Positions 1 to 62,706 of a DNA stretch of 64,000 nt are shown one piece after another (position 1 is the first letter of the stretch; each line of letters begins with the position of its first letter). The notes under the pieces are model-generated. The model did not search any database and was not told where the DNA came from. It was given only the letters and a program-made list of their open reading frames with translations. A program made the translations under genes and the position numbers. Origin of the DNA: Misgurnus anguillicaudatus (lineage: Eukaryota > Chordata > Actinopteri > Cypriniformes > Cobitidae); NCBI RefSeq assembly GCF_027580225.2, contig NC_073354.2, positions 29,842,001 through 29,906,000 on the forward strand. The letters are read 5' to 3'.

Positions 1-75
1 CTGAGATGAAAGTGGAAAGAGGTAACCACACCCAACTGTGGTTTATATTACCATTAAATCAAATACTTATGTAAC

Positions 76-81
76 TTTATT
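76..81 (-). other. polyadenylation signal of cad
   Basis: AATAAA on the minus strand, starting 132 bp past the cad stop codon. No closer perfect hexamer was seen. The cleavage site would lie close to the window edge. Confidence 0.6.
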
Positions 82-212
82 CATTCTGAAAATCACTATT
101 CAAAATTATTTAGCACTACAGAGAGTACACAACAAACTATTATGCATTTAGAGTGTTGCCAGGCACAATATTTCCTTTAAAATGATGAATTGTCTGAACC
201 ACGACGGCCTTC

Positions 213-27182
<26,970 letters not shown>

Positions 27183-27540
27183 TTTAACAAACACGTTTGC
27201 TCGTTAGCACTACTAAAGCTAAAACGTTACCACGGAACTCGATCTCTATAGCATAAACTATAAAAAAAAACAACGAACTGGATGAGCCGTGGAGCGATCG
27301 CGCGTACTTGCCGGTGTGTGTCCACGTGAGGACCACGTTGCTCTTCCAGATGATCAAAAGGATCCGAAGATCGTTGATTAAAGTAAAATAAATGCGATAT
27401 GAGCGCCGGTCAGAGACCACAGTGACCCGATGAAGAAGGCGTTTATCGATCAATAGCGATGTTTATGATTGGTTAAAGGCCGCGCGACGTGTGGTTATAG
27501 GAGAAAGGTCCACGCTCTGCTCCAGCCACAGCAGCGTGGA
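27183..27540 (-). promoter_or_regulatory. cad promoter and 5' leader region with CACGTG E-box at 27323-27328
   Basis: Sequence just upstream of the cad start codon, richer in CpG than its surroundings. It contains a perfect palindromic E-box CACGTG 141 bp from the ATG and an inverted CCAAT (ATTGG) near 27468. Mammalian cad promoters are known for a Myc/Max-bound CACGTG close to the transcription start that gives growth-dependent expression. Here the same motif is seen at a fitting position. The transcription start itself cannot be placed from sequence. Confidence 0.6.
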
Positions 27541-27791
27541 GCCGAGGTGCTAAAATGCACTTGCTTTTATACGAGCTAACAAAGGCACGTCATATAAAGG
27601 AGGAGACAATGTGAAATGTGGATTTTTTTTCAAAAAAACGCACATTGCTTACTTTAACGCCAGAAATAACAGTAGCAATTCTAAAATTTTTGAATTTTAA
27701 ATAGCATACTATTATTACGCATCAGATGTTACGATTAAAACCATTACAACATTATTTTGTGTTTTCACATTTTTTAATATTAAAGCTAATC

Positions 27792-28122
27792 TTAAAGGGA
27801 CAGTTCACCCAAAAATGATAATTCTGTTATCATTTACTCACTTTCATGTTGTTACAAACCATTTCTTTGTTCTGATGAAAACAAAGGAAGATATTTTGAG
27901 GAATGTTTGTGACCAAACCGATCAAAAGCACCATTCACTTCCATAGTATTCTTTTTTTTCTACTATAGAAGTCAATGGTGCTTCTGATCAGGTTTGTTAC
28001 AAACATTCCTCAAAAAAATATTATCCTTTGTGTTCATCAAAAAAAAAAAAAAATGTATAAAGGTTTGTAACAACATAAGAGTGATGACACAATTTTCATT
28101 TTGGGGTTAACTTTCCCTTTAA
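27792..28122. mobile_element. TTAA-flanked MITE, family B
   Basis: TTAAAGGGACAGTTCACCC at one end and TTTCCCTTTAA at the other. The inner inverted arms contain GAGGAATGTTTGTGACC and its partner. It sits upstream of the cad promoter region. Confidence 0.8.
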
Positions 28123-28377
28123 AAGTTGTGATAGAAGAAGCATTTTCTGTACTCCAAAGAACCATTTCTTAGAGGAACATTTTTCCATTAAAGAGCTTTT
28201 TTGAAACAACAGAAAGTTTCTGTGGATGTTGATGGTCATTTAAGAAGTCATGCAGCCAGACAAAGAACCTTAAGGAACCTTGGTTTTACTGTAGTACAGT
28301 TCTGCCAGATATCATCTCATCAATACAACCCAACACGTTACCAGTAAACGCCCACAGATCCCATACGTAGTGATGGG

Positions 28378-28991
28378 AGAAACGAAGCTTTTCGAAGCTT
28401 CGAATCAATTGAACCAATTCCTTCGAAAATTGATTCAGTTTTTCGAAGCAGTACGAAACACCACACACGCTGGCGATCCCTGCTGGTCAAAATAGTGTAA
28501 AAGCAGATATTTCAAAACATTTTACACTTTTTTTTTTTTACAAAATAATAGCAGGATTTTTATTAAAATATGTTTAAAAAATTAACTTAATTAAGACAGT
28601 TAAATGTGTTTTCTGTGTTTTTAGTTTGATTTAGGCAAAACAAATCATTAAAATTAACTCCCCTTTTAATTATGCACATTTGTATTAATAAATCTGTTTA
28701 TAAACAAAAAGTAGACAAAATGGCAGTGTTATTACTTGGAAGGATAAATGTTTTATGAACTTGCATAATAAAACTGACCCGAGTTCACCGAAACATATTA
28801 GACACTGGTCATGTGATCAACTCCCCCTAGTGGTGAACCATCGGATTTTCGAAACAGTTATGACGTAATGTTTGCTAAAATCACGTGACTTGGGCCAGTT
28901 TGAAACACGCTCTGAACCACTGATTCGAAACAAAAGATTCGTAAATGTTTCGAAGCCTCATGAAGCAGTGCTTCGAAAACGACCATCACTA
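28378..28991. mobile_element. 614-bp hAT-type MITE with 8-bp target duplication
   Basis: Ends TAGTGATGGGAGAAACGAAG and CGACCATCACTA. Exact duplication CCCATACG at 28370-28377 and 28992-28999. Internal CGAAGCTTCGAA palindromes. Confidence 0.88.
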
Positions 28992-31288
28992 CCCATACGT
29001 TTCCATTAAATCCCAATACAAATCGCATTATAAATCTTTTAGAAGTTCTTGCAATGCAGAATTTTGTTGGATTTACCTGTGACATACAAAGATATAGTTG
29101 AAATCAAGTATAAATGAATCATTATGCACGAAGAGGTTTGCTTTATACAATATGTAGTAAGAAAAATGACAAAATAGACCACAGAGAATTTTTTTTGCTA
29201 TACAAAGCATTGGTTTAAAAGAGGTATTGTTCATAATATATAACACAGTTTGCCTAGTTGTAATAGATAAGTGGGGTCTGTGGACAAGGCCGCCTTAATG
29301 CACGGGCTTACCTGGGCTGAAGCCCAGGGGCCTCCCAAGTTCAAGGGCCTCCGAAGTTTGCGTTCATGACGAGCTGAAAATGTCATATTGTTTTGTAACT
29401 TGTCGAGTTTTCTGTCAATCACTCTAATTGCACGTTACATGGCTGCTGATTGGTCCGTTGTAACTTAACGTGAAATAAAATGTCAGACGTAACATATTTT
29501 TTATTCCGCGTAATGTAATTAAGTGCGCGTTGTCAAATTGACATTCCTGCACGTTAGACTGAGTGTGACAGAGAAACGGGAAATAATCCACCAACAAAAT
29601 GAAAGAATAATTTCTGAAATTTCATAATAAGCACCAGTGAGGTGCAGGTCTCTCTCTCTTTCGTGCGCGCGCTCACTCGTTCGCTCTCTCTGTGCTCGCT
29701 CAGCTGTCTGAGTCTCTGGCATGCAGAAGTCTCTGACCCGTGCACAAGAAACTGCCGCTAAATTAAGAAAGGAGTTCCCGCACATAATGCTGTTAGTTGT
29801 TATAAAGTTTAAGTTTACTCGCGTTTTTATCAGTGACGCGTGCGCGGCTGGAACGATGTAGTTTGACGCGACGTCAGCTCACAGTACACACATCTGTTGG
29901 TAGAAAGAGGAGAAAGAGACGCAACGGTAAAGGTGCAAGTCTAAGAAAGTAAAGAGCGACAAAACCATCTCAAATGATCATCCCCTGATAGCACCATTAT
30001 AATCTCATTATCTAAAGATCTTATATACAGGCAGAGGTGTCAAGTAACGAAGTACAAATACTTCGTTACAATACTTAAGTAGATATTTTGGGTATCTATA
30101 CTTTACTTGAGTAATTATTTTTCAGACGACTTTTTACTTCTACTCCTTACATTTTCACGCAATTATCTGTACTTTCTACTCCTTACATTTTAAAAATCGC
30201 CTCGTTACTTCTTTAAATTTCGGCTTGTTTTCTTTTTTTACATTCCGGCTTGTCATCGTTAAAAAAAAAACCTATCTTGATAAAGTGCATCATCCGGATG
30301 AATGCGAATGTGGTTGGATGAGAAGTATAAACATACACAATTCCGACACCCTATTGGTTTGTACGCAATCCCCGCCCCCCCAGCTGACTGCAGATGATCA
30401 AAAGTTTGTTCGATAGCGCTGCAAAGATAAACTTAAAAGAACCGCGAGAGCGATTAGAAAGCATGCGAAGCAGTTGGAGCAGTTTGCTCTCGCGATGCTT
30501 TGATATCATCCGCAATCCGATTGTACAGTAACAGAACGCGGCATTCTGCCTTCAAATGGAAAAGGACGAAATAAAACTCGCGGATCACTTTCAGGTCAGT
30601 TCACATTCACAAACCTGTGTAAATATATAGCTGGCTGCTGACACCAACGCATCTGTGTGATTTAAATAGTATAACAATGTACCAATTTAAATCATGTAAC
30701 TTCAACATTGTGCTGCGTTGCGTTTTGAAGCATGGCAAAGATATCTATGCTAAAGACATCTGTTGTTTTGTAATAACTGCCCTAAATTTTATTTGCATTA
30801 ACAAAACCTACTTAGCTAAATGCTTGAGTGTTGAATCAATCAAACACATACCCATACATACCAACTTTTGCTTTTGTTAATAGACATCAGCTGTTTCCTT
30901 AAACCTGACTTTTAATTTACTTACAAGAAAGACAGTCTTCAAAATTACTTGGATTTACACTGACATGTAAGATCAGCTTTGTCACATTAGATTAAGCTGA
31001 AGTCCATTAGCTACACTGGTACAGATGCAGAAATATAGGCTTTAATATATAATTGCATATGTGTGTAATTGTAGATTGTGTTGCTGTCAAAATACAATTA
31101 TAAATGATAACAATAGCATATTTCTATCCTCACACATACTATAGTTTGTTGTTTTTTAACTAGAGAGGGCACCACTGTAAAAGTTTGGCCAGCAGCGGCC
31201 CTGCTCTGAATTTTGACTTTTTGCACCATTATAATATTTGAATATTTATATATAATGCTCAGTAGTACACATATAAGGTTCTTTAATG

Positions 31289-31565
31289 CAGTGGTTATGA
31301 AACTATTTTTTTTGCGGCCTCCCTTGTGTACAGTGGATTCCTTCACAGCCCCCCAAGAAAAATTTATGACATAAATCATTCTAAAACATACATTTTGAAT
31401 TAAACAAAACATGTTTAATTATACAAATGTATTGATTTTGTTTAGTAGCCTTATTGTTCTGAGGTTTAATTACACAGAATTTATAATAAAGTAATGTATT
31501 TCATGAAATATTATAAAACTGGGGCCCCTGGCACCATCTCGCGGCCCCCAGTTTGAGAACCACTG
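31289..31565. mobile_element. hAT MITE, CAGTGGTT family, copy 2 (third nesting level)
   Basis: 277 bp, ends CAGTGGTTATG and GAGAACCACTG. Exact 8-bp duplication CTTTAATG at 31281-31288 and 31566-31573. Lies inside the Tol2-like element. Confidence 0.88.
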
Positions 31566-31653
31566 CTTTAATGTACTTGTTTGCATTGTACTAAAATGCG
31601 TTCATTTTTAATGGGCATATACCGTATGCAGTTGAAACAGATATAGCCTAGTG

Positions 31654-31820
31654 CAGGGGTAGGCAACATGGAGTTCCGATGTCCTGCAGAGTTTAGCTCC
31701 AGGTCTAATCAAAAGCCCCTGAAAAAGTCACCTGAAACTACAGGTAGCCAAGGTTTTGTAAGGGTTGGAGCTAAAATTTGCAGGACATCGGCACTCCAGG
31801 ACTGACATTGCATACCCCTG
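31654..31820. mobile_element. small MITE with CAGGGGTA ends (third nesting level)
   Basis: 167 bp, ends CAGGGGTAGGCAAC and GCATACCCCTG, with inner GATGTCCTGCA and TGCAGGACATC also inverted. Flanks share CCTAGTG. Lies inside the Tol2-like element. Confidence 0.7.
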
Positions 31821-32271
31821 GCCCTAGTGCATCCCACATTTTTTAACATTAACATTTTAATATGACACTATAGTTATTATGGCCTTAAGAAACATTTTTT
31901 AGAGGAGATAGGGTAGTGCACAATAGGCCCCTGTGGTGCGGCCTAGGCTTTTTTCCGTAATGACATTTTTTTCCTTACATTACTTTTACTTTTATACTTT
32001 AAGTAGTTTTGAAACCAGTACTTTTTCACTTTTACTTGAGTAAAAAGCTTGAGTTGATACTTCAACTTCTACAAAAGTCTTTTTAAACTCTAGTATCTAT
32101 ACTTTTACTTGAGTAATGAATATGAGTACTTTTGACACCACTGTATACAGGTATGTTCCCTGTCTGTCTTGTGCATATACTTGGTCGTTTTACATGCTTA
32201 TGTATGCATAAATACTAAAAACAATGCATACTATATCTTCAGTAGCCTACAAAATAAATAGCTGATTAAAA

Positions 32272-32371
32272 AACAAGATTCTGTCTATAAAGACTTATCT
32301 TTTGTTATCATTAATGCTTTTAACAAGATTCTGTCTATAAAGTCTTATCTTTTGTTATCATTAATGCATTT
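32272..32371. repeat. tandem duplication, period 50, two copies
   Basis: Two near-identical 50-bp units each starting AACAAGATTCTGTCTATAAA, within the 3.5-kb hAT. Confidence 0.85.
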
Positions 32372-32515
32372 TCACTTTAAAACTAACTTTAACTTATTAT
32401 ATTTTTAAAACTGTGGTGAGCATTTAGTTAGTGAGTGGCAATTTTCTGCAAATTATATTCCAAAAACTACATAAACATAAAGCTTATAAACATATAAACT
32501 TTCACACATTTTGGT

Positions 32516-32521
32516 TTTATT
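32516..32521 (-). other. possible polyadenylation signal for the SDR gene, inside the hAT element
   Basis: AATAAA on the minus strand about 255 bp past the present stop codon. If used, the SDR 3' end is wholly transposon-derived. Not tested. Confidence 0.35.
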
Positions 32522-32775
32522 ATCACCACAAGTTGCTGTGTGTGTTTGTTAAATAAAGTGTCTTGTGTTTATGCTCAAGTGGACTCAGTGATATGTTAAT
32601 AACAATATTATGGTGTTTTCTGGCTCAAAGAGGAAAAACTCACTGTTGTATGTCTCGAAAGAAACTAATGCATTTTGTGATGTAGATTACCTAGATATTA
32701 CACTTAAAAAAGAGAATATAAATCGAGGGGAAGGGGGGCCTACAAAACCTCTTAGCCCCGGGGCCTCACATTAGG

Positions 32776-35700
32776 TTAAGGCGGCCCTGTCTGTGGATCA
32801 CTGCCGCTATCATTTCTTTGGCGCTGAGGCTTTTTGTAGCTGATAATGGGTACAGGAACCCCTCTGAAGTGATTCATTAAATCCATACCACCGAAGAAGT
32901 TAATAAAGATGATGCCAAGTTTAGTAGGCATGAGACTGCAAGAAGATAAATTAAAATGAATTAGTAATAAAAATTAACCTAAAACTGTAATATTTTCTAA
33001 AGACATTAAAAGTGGTTTACTGGCTTGTAATCTTAGAGGAAGCATTTTTAGTGCTAAACATCACCTATGTAGAACCATATTGTGCTATGTTGAACCATAA
33101 GTGGTGCTATAGTCATGTTTTAGCACCACTTATGGTTCTACAGAGGTGCTATACAGGTATATCTGTGCTAAAAAAAATCCCCTATATGATTACAAGCTTT
33201 TAGTACACTCTAAAAACAAACAGTGCTAAATAGCACTAAAAGTGGTTCTTGGCTCATAATCATAGAGGAACCATTTTAAGTGCCATATAGCACCAATGAA
33301 GTACCAGTGTAGCATCTGTGTAGAACAATAAGGTGCTGCTATGTAGAACCATATGTGGTGCTATAGTAGTGCTATATGGCCCCTGTATGGTTCTTCATAG
33401 GTGCTATATAGCACTAAAATGTTTCCTCTATGATTACGAGCAAAGACACACTTTTAGTGCTATTATGCACCGTTTGTTTAGAGTGTAGCACCATTTTTTA
33501 TGTATTATATTTTCATATAAGAAGTGTTTATGGGTGTATCATACCTTTTGAGTGCCATCATGAAGTATAGACTTGAAGGTAACAACAGGTACATCTGCTC
33601 TCGTAATATGGCATCCACAATCTTTTTTGCTGTATCTCTCTTATCCAAGATTGGCAGAAAAGATGGTCTCCTAAATATAGGATCAGTGTTAATACATGAG
33701 CAGAGGAGAAATTGCCAATCGAGTAAAATATAATCACTTACTTTGTTTGACATCCTGCAAACATTGTAGTGTTTATAAGATAGGGGCATACTATTGTTGT
33801 TTTGATGCCTTCCTTTTGGAGGACAAGCAGTTCCAGTGCAATGGATTCTGCAAAACTCACCGCCGCAAACTTACTCGCACAATAGTCTGTGTACAAAACA
33901 CGTGTCGGCCATCTTGTTTCATCATTAAATGCCTTAAAGGGATAGTTAGGCCAAAAATGAAAATGCTGTCATAAAGACTTTCATGTTGTTACCTGTATAA
34001 ATTTCTTTATTCTGGTAAACACGAAGGAAGGTATTTTGAGGAATGTTTGTAACCAAACTGATCATGAGCCCCATTCACTTTCATAGTAGGAATAAAGAAT
34101 ATACTCTGGAAGTGAATGGAGTTTACAATTTTTTTAAAGGGACACAAGGCAGCATTTTTATGTTAATAAATCATCTTTGTAAGTCGGTATGTGGTTAAAT
34201 GACTCATTACAGGACGAATGAAGACTCTTTCGCCCGCCCCTACCGTCTGTAGGAAGAATACCCCACTTGCAAGTTCGTTGTATCTGACCCGGTGTCCTTC
34301 AGTCTCGTGAAGTCTCAGATATAGAAAGCATTTACTCCCAGACACTAGGGGGAGCTAGTAGAGAAATAATACTCAGACTTGCCTTGTGTGCCTTTAAATA
34401 TCTTCCTTTGTGTTCATCAGACCAAAGAATTTTATAGGTTTGTTACAACATGAGAGTGAGTAAATAATAACAGAATTTTTATTTTTATGTGAACTAACAC
34501 TTTAATTGCAGCAACTGCATTTAACCCTAATCTTTACGTATGGAATAACAATGCAATGCATGTCGTTTAAAATCTTCAAAAGTACCTGAAAGGCCATTCA
34601 TAGCGAACAACCCTCCATGACACGCCACACAGACTAGATGCCCATGGTTCCGTTGTAACATAAGTGGCAAAAATGCCTTGTACGTCTGTGAATTAAAATA
34701 TCAGAAAGGATTACAATATGCACATTGTTCATCAAAAAGAGGAATGTACAAGATCAAGAAAACCTAATTTTACCCAGAAATGAGCAGCAACATTAACCCT
34801 CAGTGTTCTGTCCACTAAATTGTCAGGAGCTTCAGTGAAAGTATATTTTCCTGTTACCACGCCTGCATTATTCACCAGGATTGTGACGTCTCCAACTTCC
34901 CTTTTAACCTGTTGAAATATTTAAACTACATAAAAATCACGAACGGGTGATTCTCACGAAATCTAAATTTAGAAAGTGTCGAGCATTTAAAAAGCCCTTG
35001 AGGCCATTTTTTGCACATATAAGATTAAGGTCTGAACTTACTAAAACCATTATTTCTAAAGGATTTTAAAAATATTTCCTATAGAATTATTTACATTTTT
35101 TTTAGATTATCATTATCAAAAATTATCATTACCGCAACATGATATTACATTAAATATATGCATTTACAAACTCATGCCATCTTGAGTGTCACAGTCAATT
35201 ATGTCCCTTCCAACAATTTTTTTTAAATGTTAGTTCCTTGTGGGCTTAAACAATGATTGAAAAGTGTTCTTTGACACATTTATATTCCGTATTATTGTCT
35301 CTACATTTACCAATGATCACCAAATACCACATGTTTCTTTACTGTAAATGACATGCACTGAGGCTTTTTATTTTTTAGATTTTTTAATTAGAAATATTTC
35401 CATGTCAAAGAACTCAAATCCAGTCATGGACACATTGCGGTAATGAAAATGTTCCCCTTAAATGTGAAAAAAACAAAACAAAATTGGTTTGTATGATGTC
35501 ATTTGAAATCATGTGCAAAATAGTATGAAGAGATGTTTGTAACTGTATGATTCTTATTTTGATAGCATTTAATTTTATTATCTAAATGTTTCATGACACC
35601 TAATAAGTCTAATTTCGCGAGAATCACCTGAATAGGAAAGTTTCTAACATATGCCTCCTATTTTTTTTGTTAAAGGGATAGTTAATCCAAAACTGAACAA

Positions 35701-36326
35701 TTGGTTGTCATTTACTCTTCCTCATAACCTGTATGAGTTTCCTTATTCTGTAAAACACAAAAGAAGGTATTTCAATAGCCTACATGATGGTTCCTCTTAT
35801 GAAGGTCAATGGGTGCCTTTAACTGTGTGATTACCATCATTTTATTTATTTTGCATTCAACAGAAGAAACATAAATGTTTAGAAACAACATAAAGGTGAA
35901 TGTTCATTTTTGGGTGAACCATCTCTTTAAATTATCACTACAGATGATTCACAAATTCTATTTTTTACAAAAAAGCAATTTTAAACTATTTACCAGTTCA
36001 GCAACTTTGTAAACATCAGTTCTTCTGCTGCAATCACAGGCGTAGGCATAAACACGCACATCTAATGCTTGCCGTAATTCTTTTGCTGCCTTATCAAGTG
36101 CCTCTGTATTAATGTCCCATAGTACTAATGTTGCTCCATGGTGGCCAAGTTCTTTGGCAATCAGTTTTCCAATCCCATTTGCTGCTCCAGTCACTAAGGC
36201 GATCTCCCCCTCCACATCTTTTCTGGGATGAGGAATAAAGAGTCGAACAAAGGCTTCGAAAAAGTAAAAAACTGTTCCGAAGATGAGCTCAAAAATCTCT
36301 TTCACTAACCAAAGGTTAATCGTCAT
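32776..36326 (-). CDS. sdr16c5: short-chain dehydrogenase/reductase of the SDR16C5 (retinol dehydrogenase E2-like) group, 6 exons
   Basis: Exons in transcript order: 36326-35994, 34908-34774, 34685-34586, 33886-33742, 33670-33545, 32935-32776; 332 residues. The first 47 residues align without gaps to human SDR16C5: an N-terminal hydrophobic anchor, then the TGAANGIG nucleotide loop. VLWDIN, with Asp after strand 2, suggests NAD(H). NNAG, the catalytic Asn (RVNVAAHFW) and YCASK are present, but the catalytic Ser 13 residues before the Tyr is Cys (VACHGG, codon at 34620-34622). Relatives oxidise retinol or related lipids at ER or lipid-droplet membranes; activity here is uncertain. The C-terminus reads through a transposon end (QTGPP, stop). 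The start was chosen at 36326 by length match; in-frame upstream Met codons exist. Which fish paralogue (a or b) cannot be told. Confidence 0.88.
33005..33487. mobile_element. two related MITE units in SDR intron 5
   Basis: A full unit at about 33203-33487 (ACACTCTAAAAACAAACAG...GTTTGTTTAGAGTGT) and a partial relative at 33005-33200, both rich in GGTGCTATA and ATAGCACCA-type motifs in inverted order. Confidence 0.65.
33934..34505. mobile_element. family B TTAA MITE carrying a nested TTAA MITE (34134-34397)
   Basis: Outer TTAAAGGGATAGTTAGGCC to GTGAACTAACACTTTAA. Inner TTAAAGGGACACAAGGCAGC to GCCTTGTGTGCCTTTAA. Together they make up 572 of the 699 bp of the SDR intron between exons 3 and 4. 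Confidence 0.8.
34945..35628. mobile_element. MITE with GGTGATTCTCACGAAA ends, copy 1
   Basis: Left GGGTGATTCTCACGAAA, right TTTCGCGAGAATCACC. A better kept copy is at 48204-49125. In the SDR intron between exons 1 and 2. Confidence 0.75.
35670..35930. mobile_element. TTAA-flanked MITE, family B
   Basis: TTAAAGGGATAGTTAATCC to GGGTGAACCATCTCTTTAA, same SDR intron as the previous element. Confidence 0.75.
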
Positions 36327-36934
36327 CTTTTCAAAGCTCTGAACAACCTTCTTATGCATGTCACCGGTCCAGTGGGCACCGCACAACAATTAGTTAGTGA
36401 AGCTAAGGTACGACTTGTTCAAGGTACGGCATTTGTCACAGTTGTGTTTGTTTGACCTGTTACCTAGAGTAGGCCTACATTAGTGTAGTTAATTTTAGGT
36501 ACCGTTTTTGCAGCATGTGATGCCAGTTTGATTCCATGATGACCATGAGGTGTAGCTCTTAAAAATCGCTTACTGTGACAGGACATACTGAAATGGATTA
36601 AGTGCATACTGAACAGTAGGCATAGTGAGTTCAGTATACATTTTGCACATAGACTATGGCCGCTATGTTTTCATTTTACTGTGACTCATGATTGTTTACA
36701 CTTTCTGTTTTTTTGTAAATGTAGGCTTGGCTAATAACTTTATTAAATAAACGTATTCATGAAGCGCTCCTTATTTGAAATAAGTATTACCCGTTGCCCC
36801 ATGGGATAGAAAAGTTTCCATCCAATGCATATTGCCCAAATAATTCTTATATGCAGTTGTGTCCAAAATAATAGTGGACAACATTAGTGCACTCATTAAA
36901 TCCAATGATGCACCACAAAAACGAGTGTACAGCT

Positions 36935-37541
36935 TTAAAGGGCCACTCAAAATAGGCTAATTTTCCATCTGCCCTAGAGTGAAACATTTAATTTTTACCG
37001 TTTTGGAATCCATTCAGCCAATCCATTTTAGCATAGCTTAGCATAATACATTCAATCTTATTAGACCATTAGCATCGCACTCAAATATGGCTGCAGCAGT
37101 GATATTACGCATTGCCCAAAAACAGTCCCCTGCTATTGAAAGTTACCAAAGGGTACTATTTCAGCCCACTGCGTAATATCATTGCGCCTGCTGCACTCAT
37201 GGTACGGCAGCAAAGTCCCTGATTATTACACCGGAATGAGAGTCTATTTTAGCCGTAACGGCCTAGAAAATCGCAACTTTTAATTTTCCGTCGGTCTCAG
37301 TACATGATGTAACTACAAAAGAGTCAAGTTTTAAATAGGAACAATATTGAAACTCTGTGTTTATTTTTTAGCGCGATGCTAATGGTCTAACCAGTTTCAA
37401 TAGATTATGCTAAGCTAGGCTAAAAGTGGTACTGCCAGACCCGGAGATCGGCTAAATGGATTCTAAAACGGTAAACGTCAAATGTTTAACTCTACAGGAG
37501 AGAAAATTAGCCTATTTAAAAAAAGTGAAGTGTCCCTTTAA
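36935..37541. mobile_element. TTAA-flanked MITE, family A, copy 2
   Basis: TTAAAGGGCCACTC to GTGTCCCTTTAA, aligned over its length with 14204-14824. Lies between the SDR gene and the tRNA. The rest of 36327-38263 shows only the tRNA and presumed promoter sequence. Confidence 0.8.
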
Positions 37542-37916
37542 CGCCTAGCCACTAAATGAAATTCCGCGTCTAGACACAAGATGGCGCACGCAGCGCACAC
37601 TATTTTTCTTACGCATACTTTATTTACCATATAACGTTAGTATAGATAGAAGTAGGCGATTTAGTATACAGGGCACGTATTCTGTATTTTATATTTATTC
37701 AGTTTTCATTCTTTCATTTAATTCTTTTGGTTATATTATTTGTTCTTAACTGTATTTTCAAATCTGCACTTTCTATAAAACTGCTTGCAACAATGCAAAA
37801 CTGCAAAAAGCTCTAGAAAAAGTGTAGCATTACGTTGAACATCTGTAATATATTATTAACATTGTTGACATGATAATATTATTATAACTTCATTTAGTAG
37901 ATATCTGTGCCATGTA

Positions 37917-37988
37917 GGGGATGTAGCTCAGTGGTAGAGCGCATGCTTTGCATGTATGAGGCCCCGGGTTCAATCCCCGGCATCTCCA
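37917..37988 (+). tRNA. tRNA-Ala (anticodon TGC)
   Basis: Full cloverleaf: acceptor arms GGGGATG and CATCTCC, D arm GCTC...GAGC, anticodon stem CATGC/GTATG with loop TTTGCAT (anticodon TGC), T stem CCGGG/CCCGG, discriminator A. The B box GGTTCAATCCC is intact. It has no intron. It stands alone between the SDR gene and ift172. Confidence 0.96.
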
Positions 37989-37991
37989 CAC

Positions 37992-37996
37992 TTTTT
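37992..37996 (+). terminator. pol III terminator of tRNA-Ala
   Basis: Run of five T residues 4 bases past the tRNA 3' end. Confidence 0.8.
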
Positions 37997-38130
37997 CCCT
38001 TTTGTTTTTCGGATTTTAAAACACGGCGTTTTAAAACAGATCATACTGACGTTTATTGTTAAAAAACAACGTTTTTGTTAGAAATGCATTAAACGACCCA
38101 AACACGAAGCGTTTCAGTCCAAATACGTAA

Positions 38131-38138
38131 TTACGTCA
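38131..38138 (+). promoter_or_regulatory. CRE-like TTACGTCA in the presumed ift172 promoter
   Basis: ATF/CREB-type motif 126 bp upstream of the ift172 ATG. I looked for an RFX X-box, expected in many ciliary genes, and found no convincing full match between 38040 and 38263. This is a motif match only. Confidence 0.3.
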
Positions 38139-38263
38139 TACGCAACTCCCCTGACGACGGTAACCAGGGAGAAAGCTATGTTTATCAAAATGTCTGCAGC
38201 CTGACAACTATCACGCAAAACATGTTGATTTCAAGACGTTTTAGTGGTTTGTAATCGTGAAGC

Positions 38264-62706
<24,443 letters not shown>

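Larger units (their letters stand above)
30032..32143. mobile_element. Tol2-like hAT element nested in the 3.5-kb hAT
   Basis: Starts CAGAGGTGTCAAGTAACG and ends TTTTGACACCACTG. Subterminal ACTTAAGTA and TACTTGAGTAA motifs as in Tol2-group elements. Exact 8-bp duplication TATACAGG at 30024-30031 and 32144-32151. 2112 bp, no intact transposase. Confidence 0.88.
29285..32789. mobile_element. 3.5-kb hAT-type element inserted at the 3' end of the SDR gene
   Basis: Ends CAAGGCCGCCTTAA and TTAAGGCGGCCCTG (13 of 14 inverted). Exact 8-bp duplication TCTGTGGA at 29277-29284 and 32790-32797. No intact transposase frame, so nonautonomous or decayed. It carries three further insertions and supplies the last codons and stop of the SDR gene. 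Confidence 0.9.

Noticed and set aside
29519..32700. Possible transposase gene inside the 3.5-kb hAT and the Tol2-like element
   Set aside because: Only short frames without hAT dimerisation or DDE motifs; the elements look nonautonomous or decayed.
38040..38263. RFX X-box upstream of ift172
   Set aside because: GGTAACC at 38159 resembles one half-site, but the second half-site is not present at the right distance.
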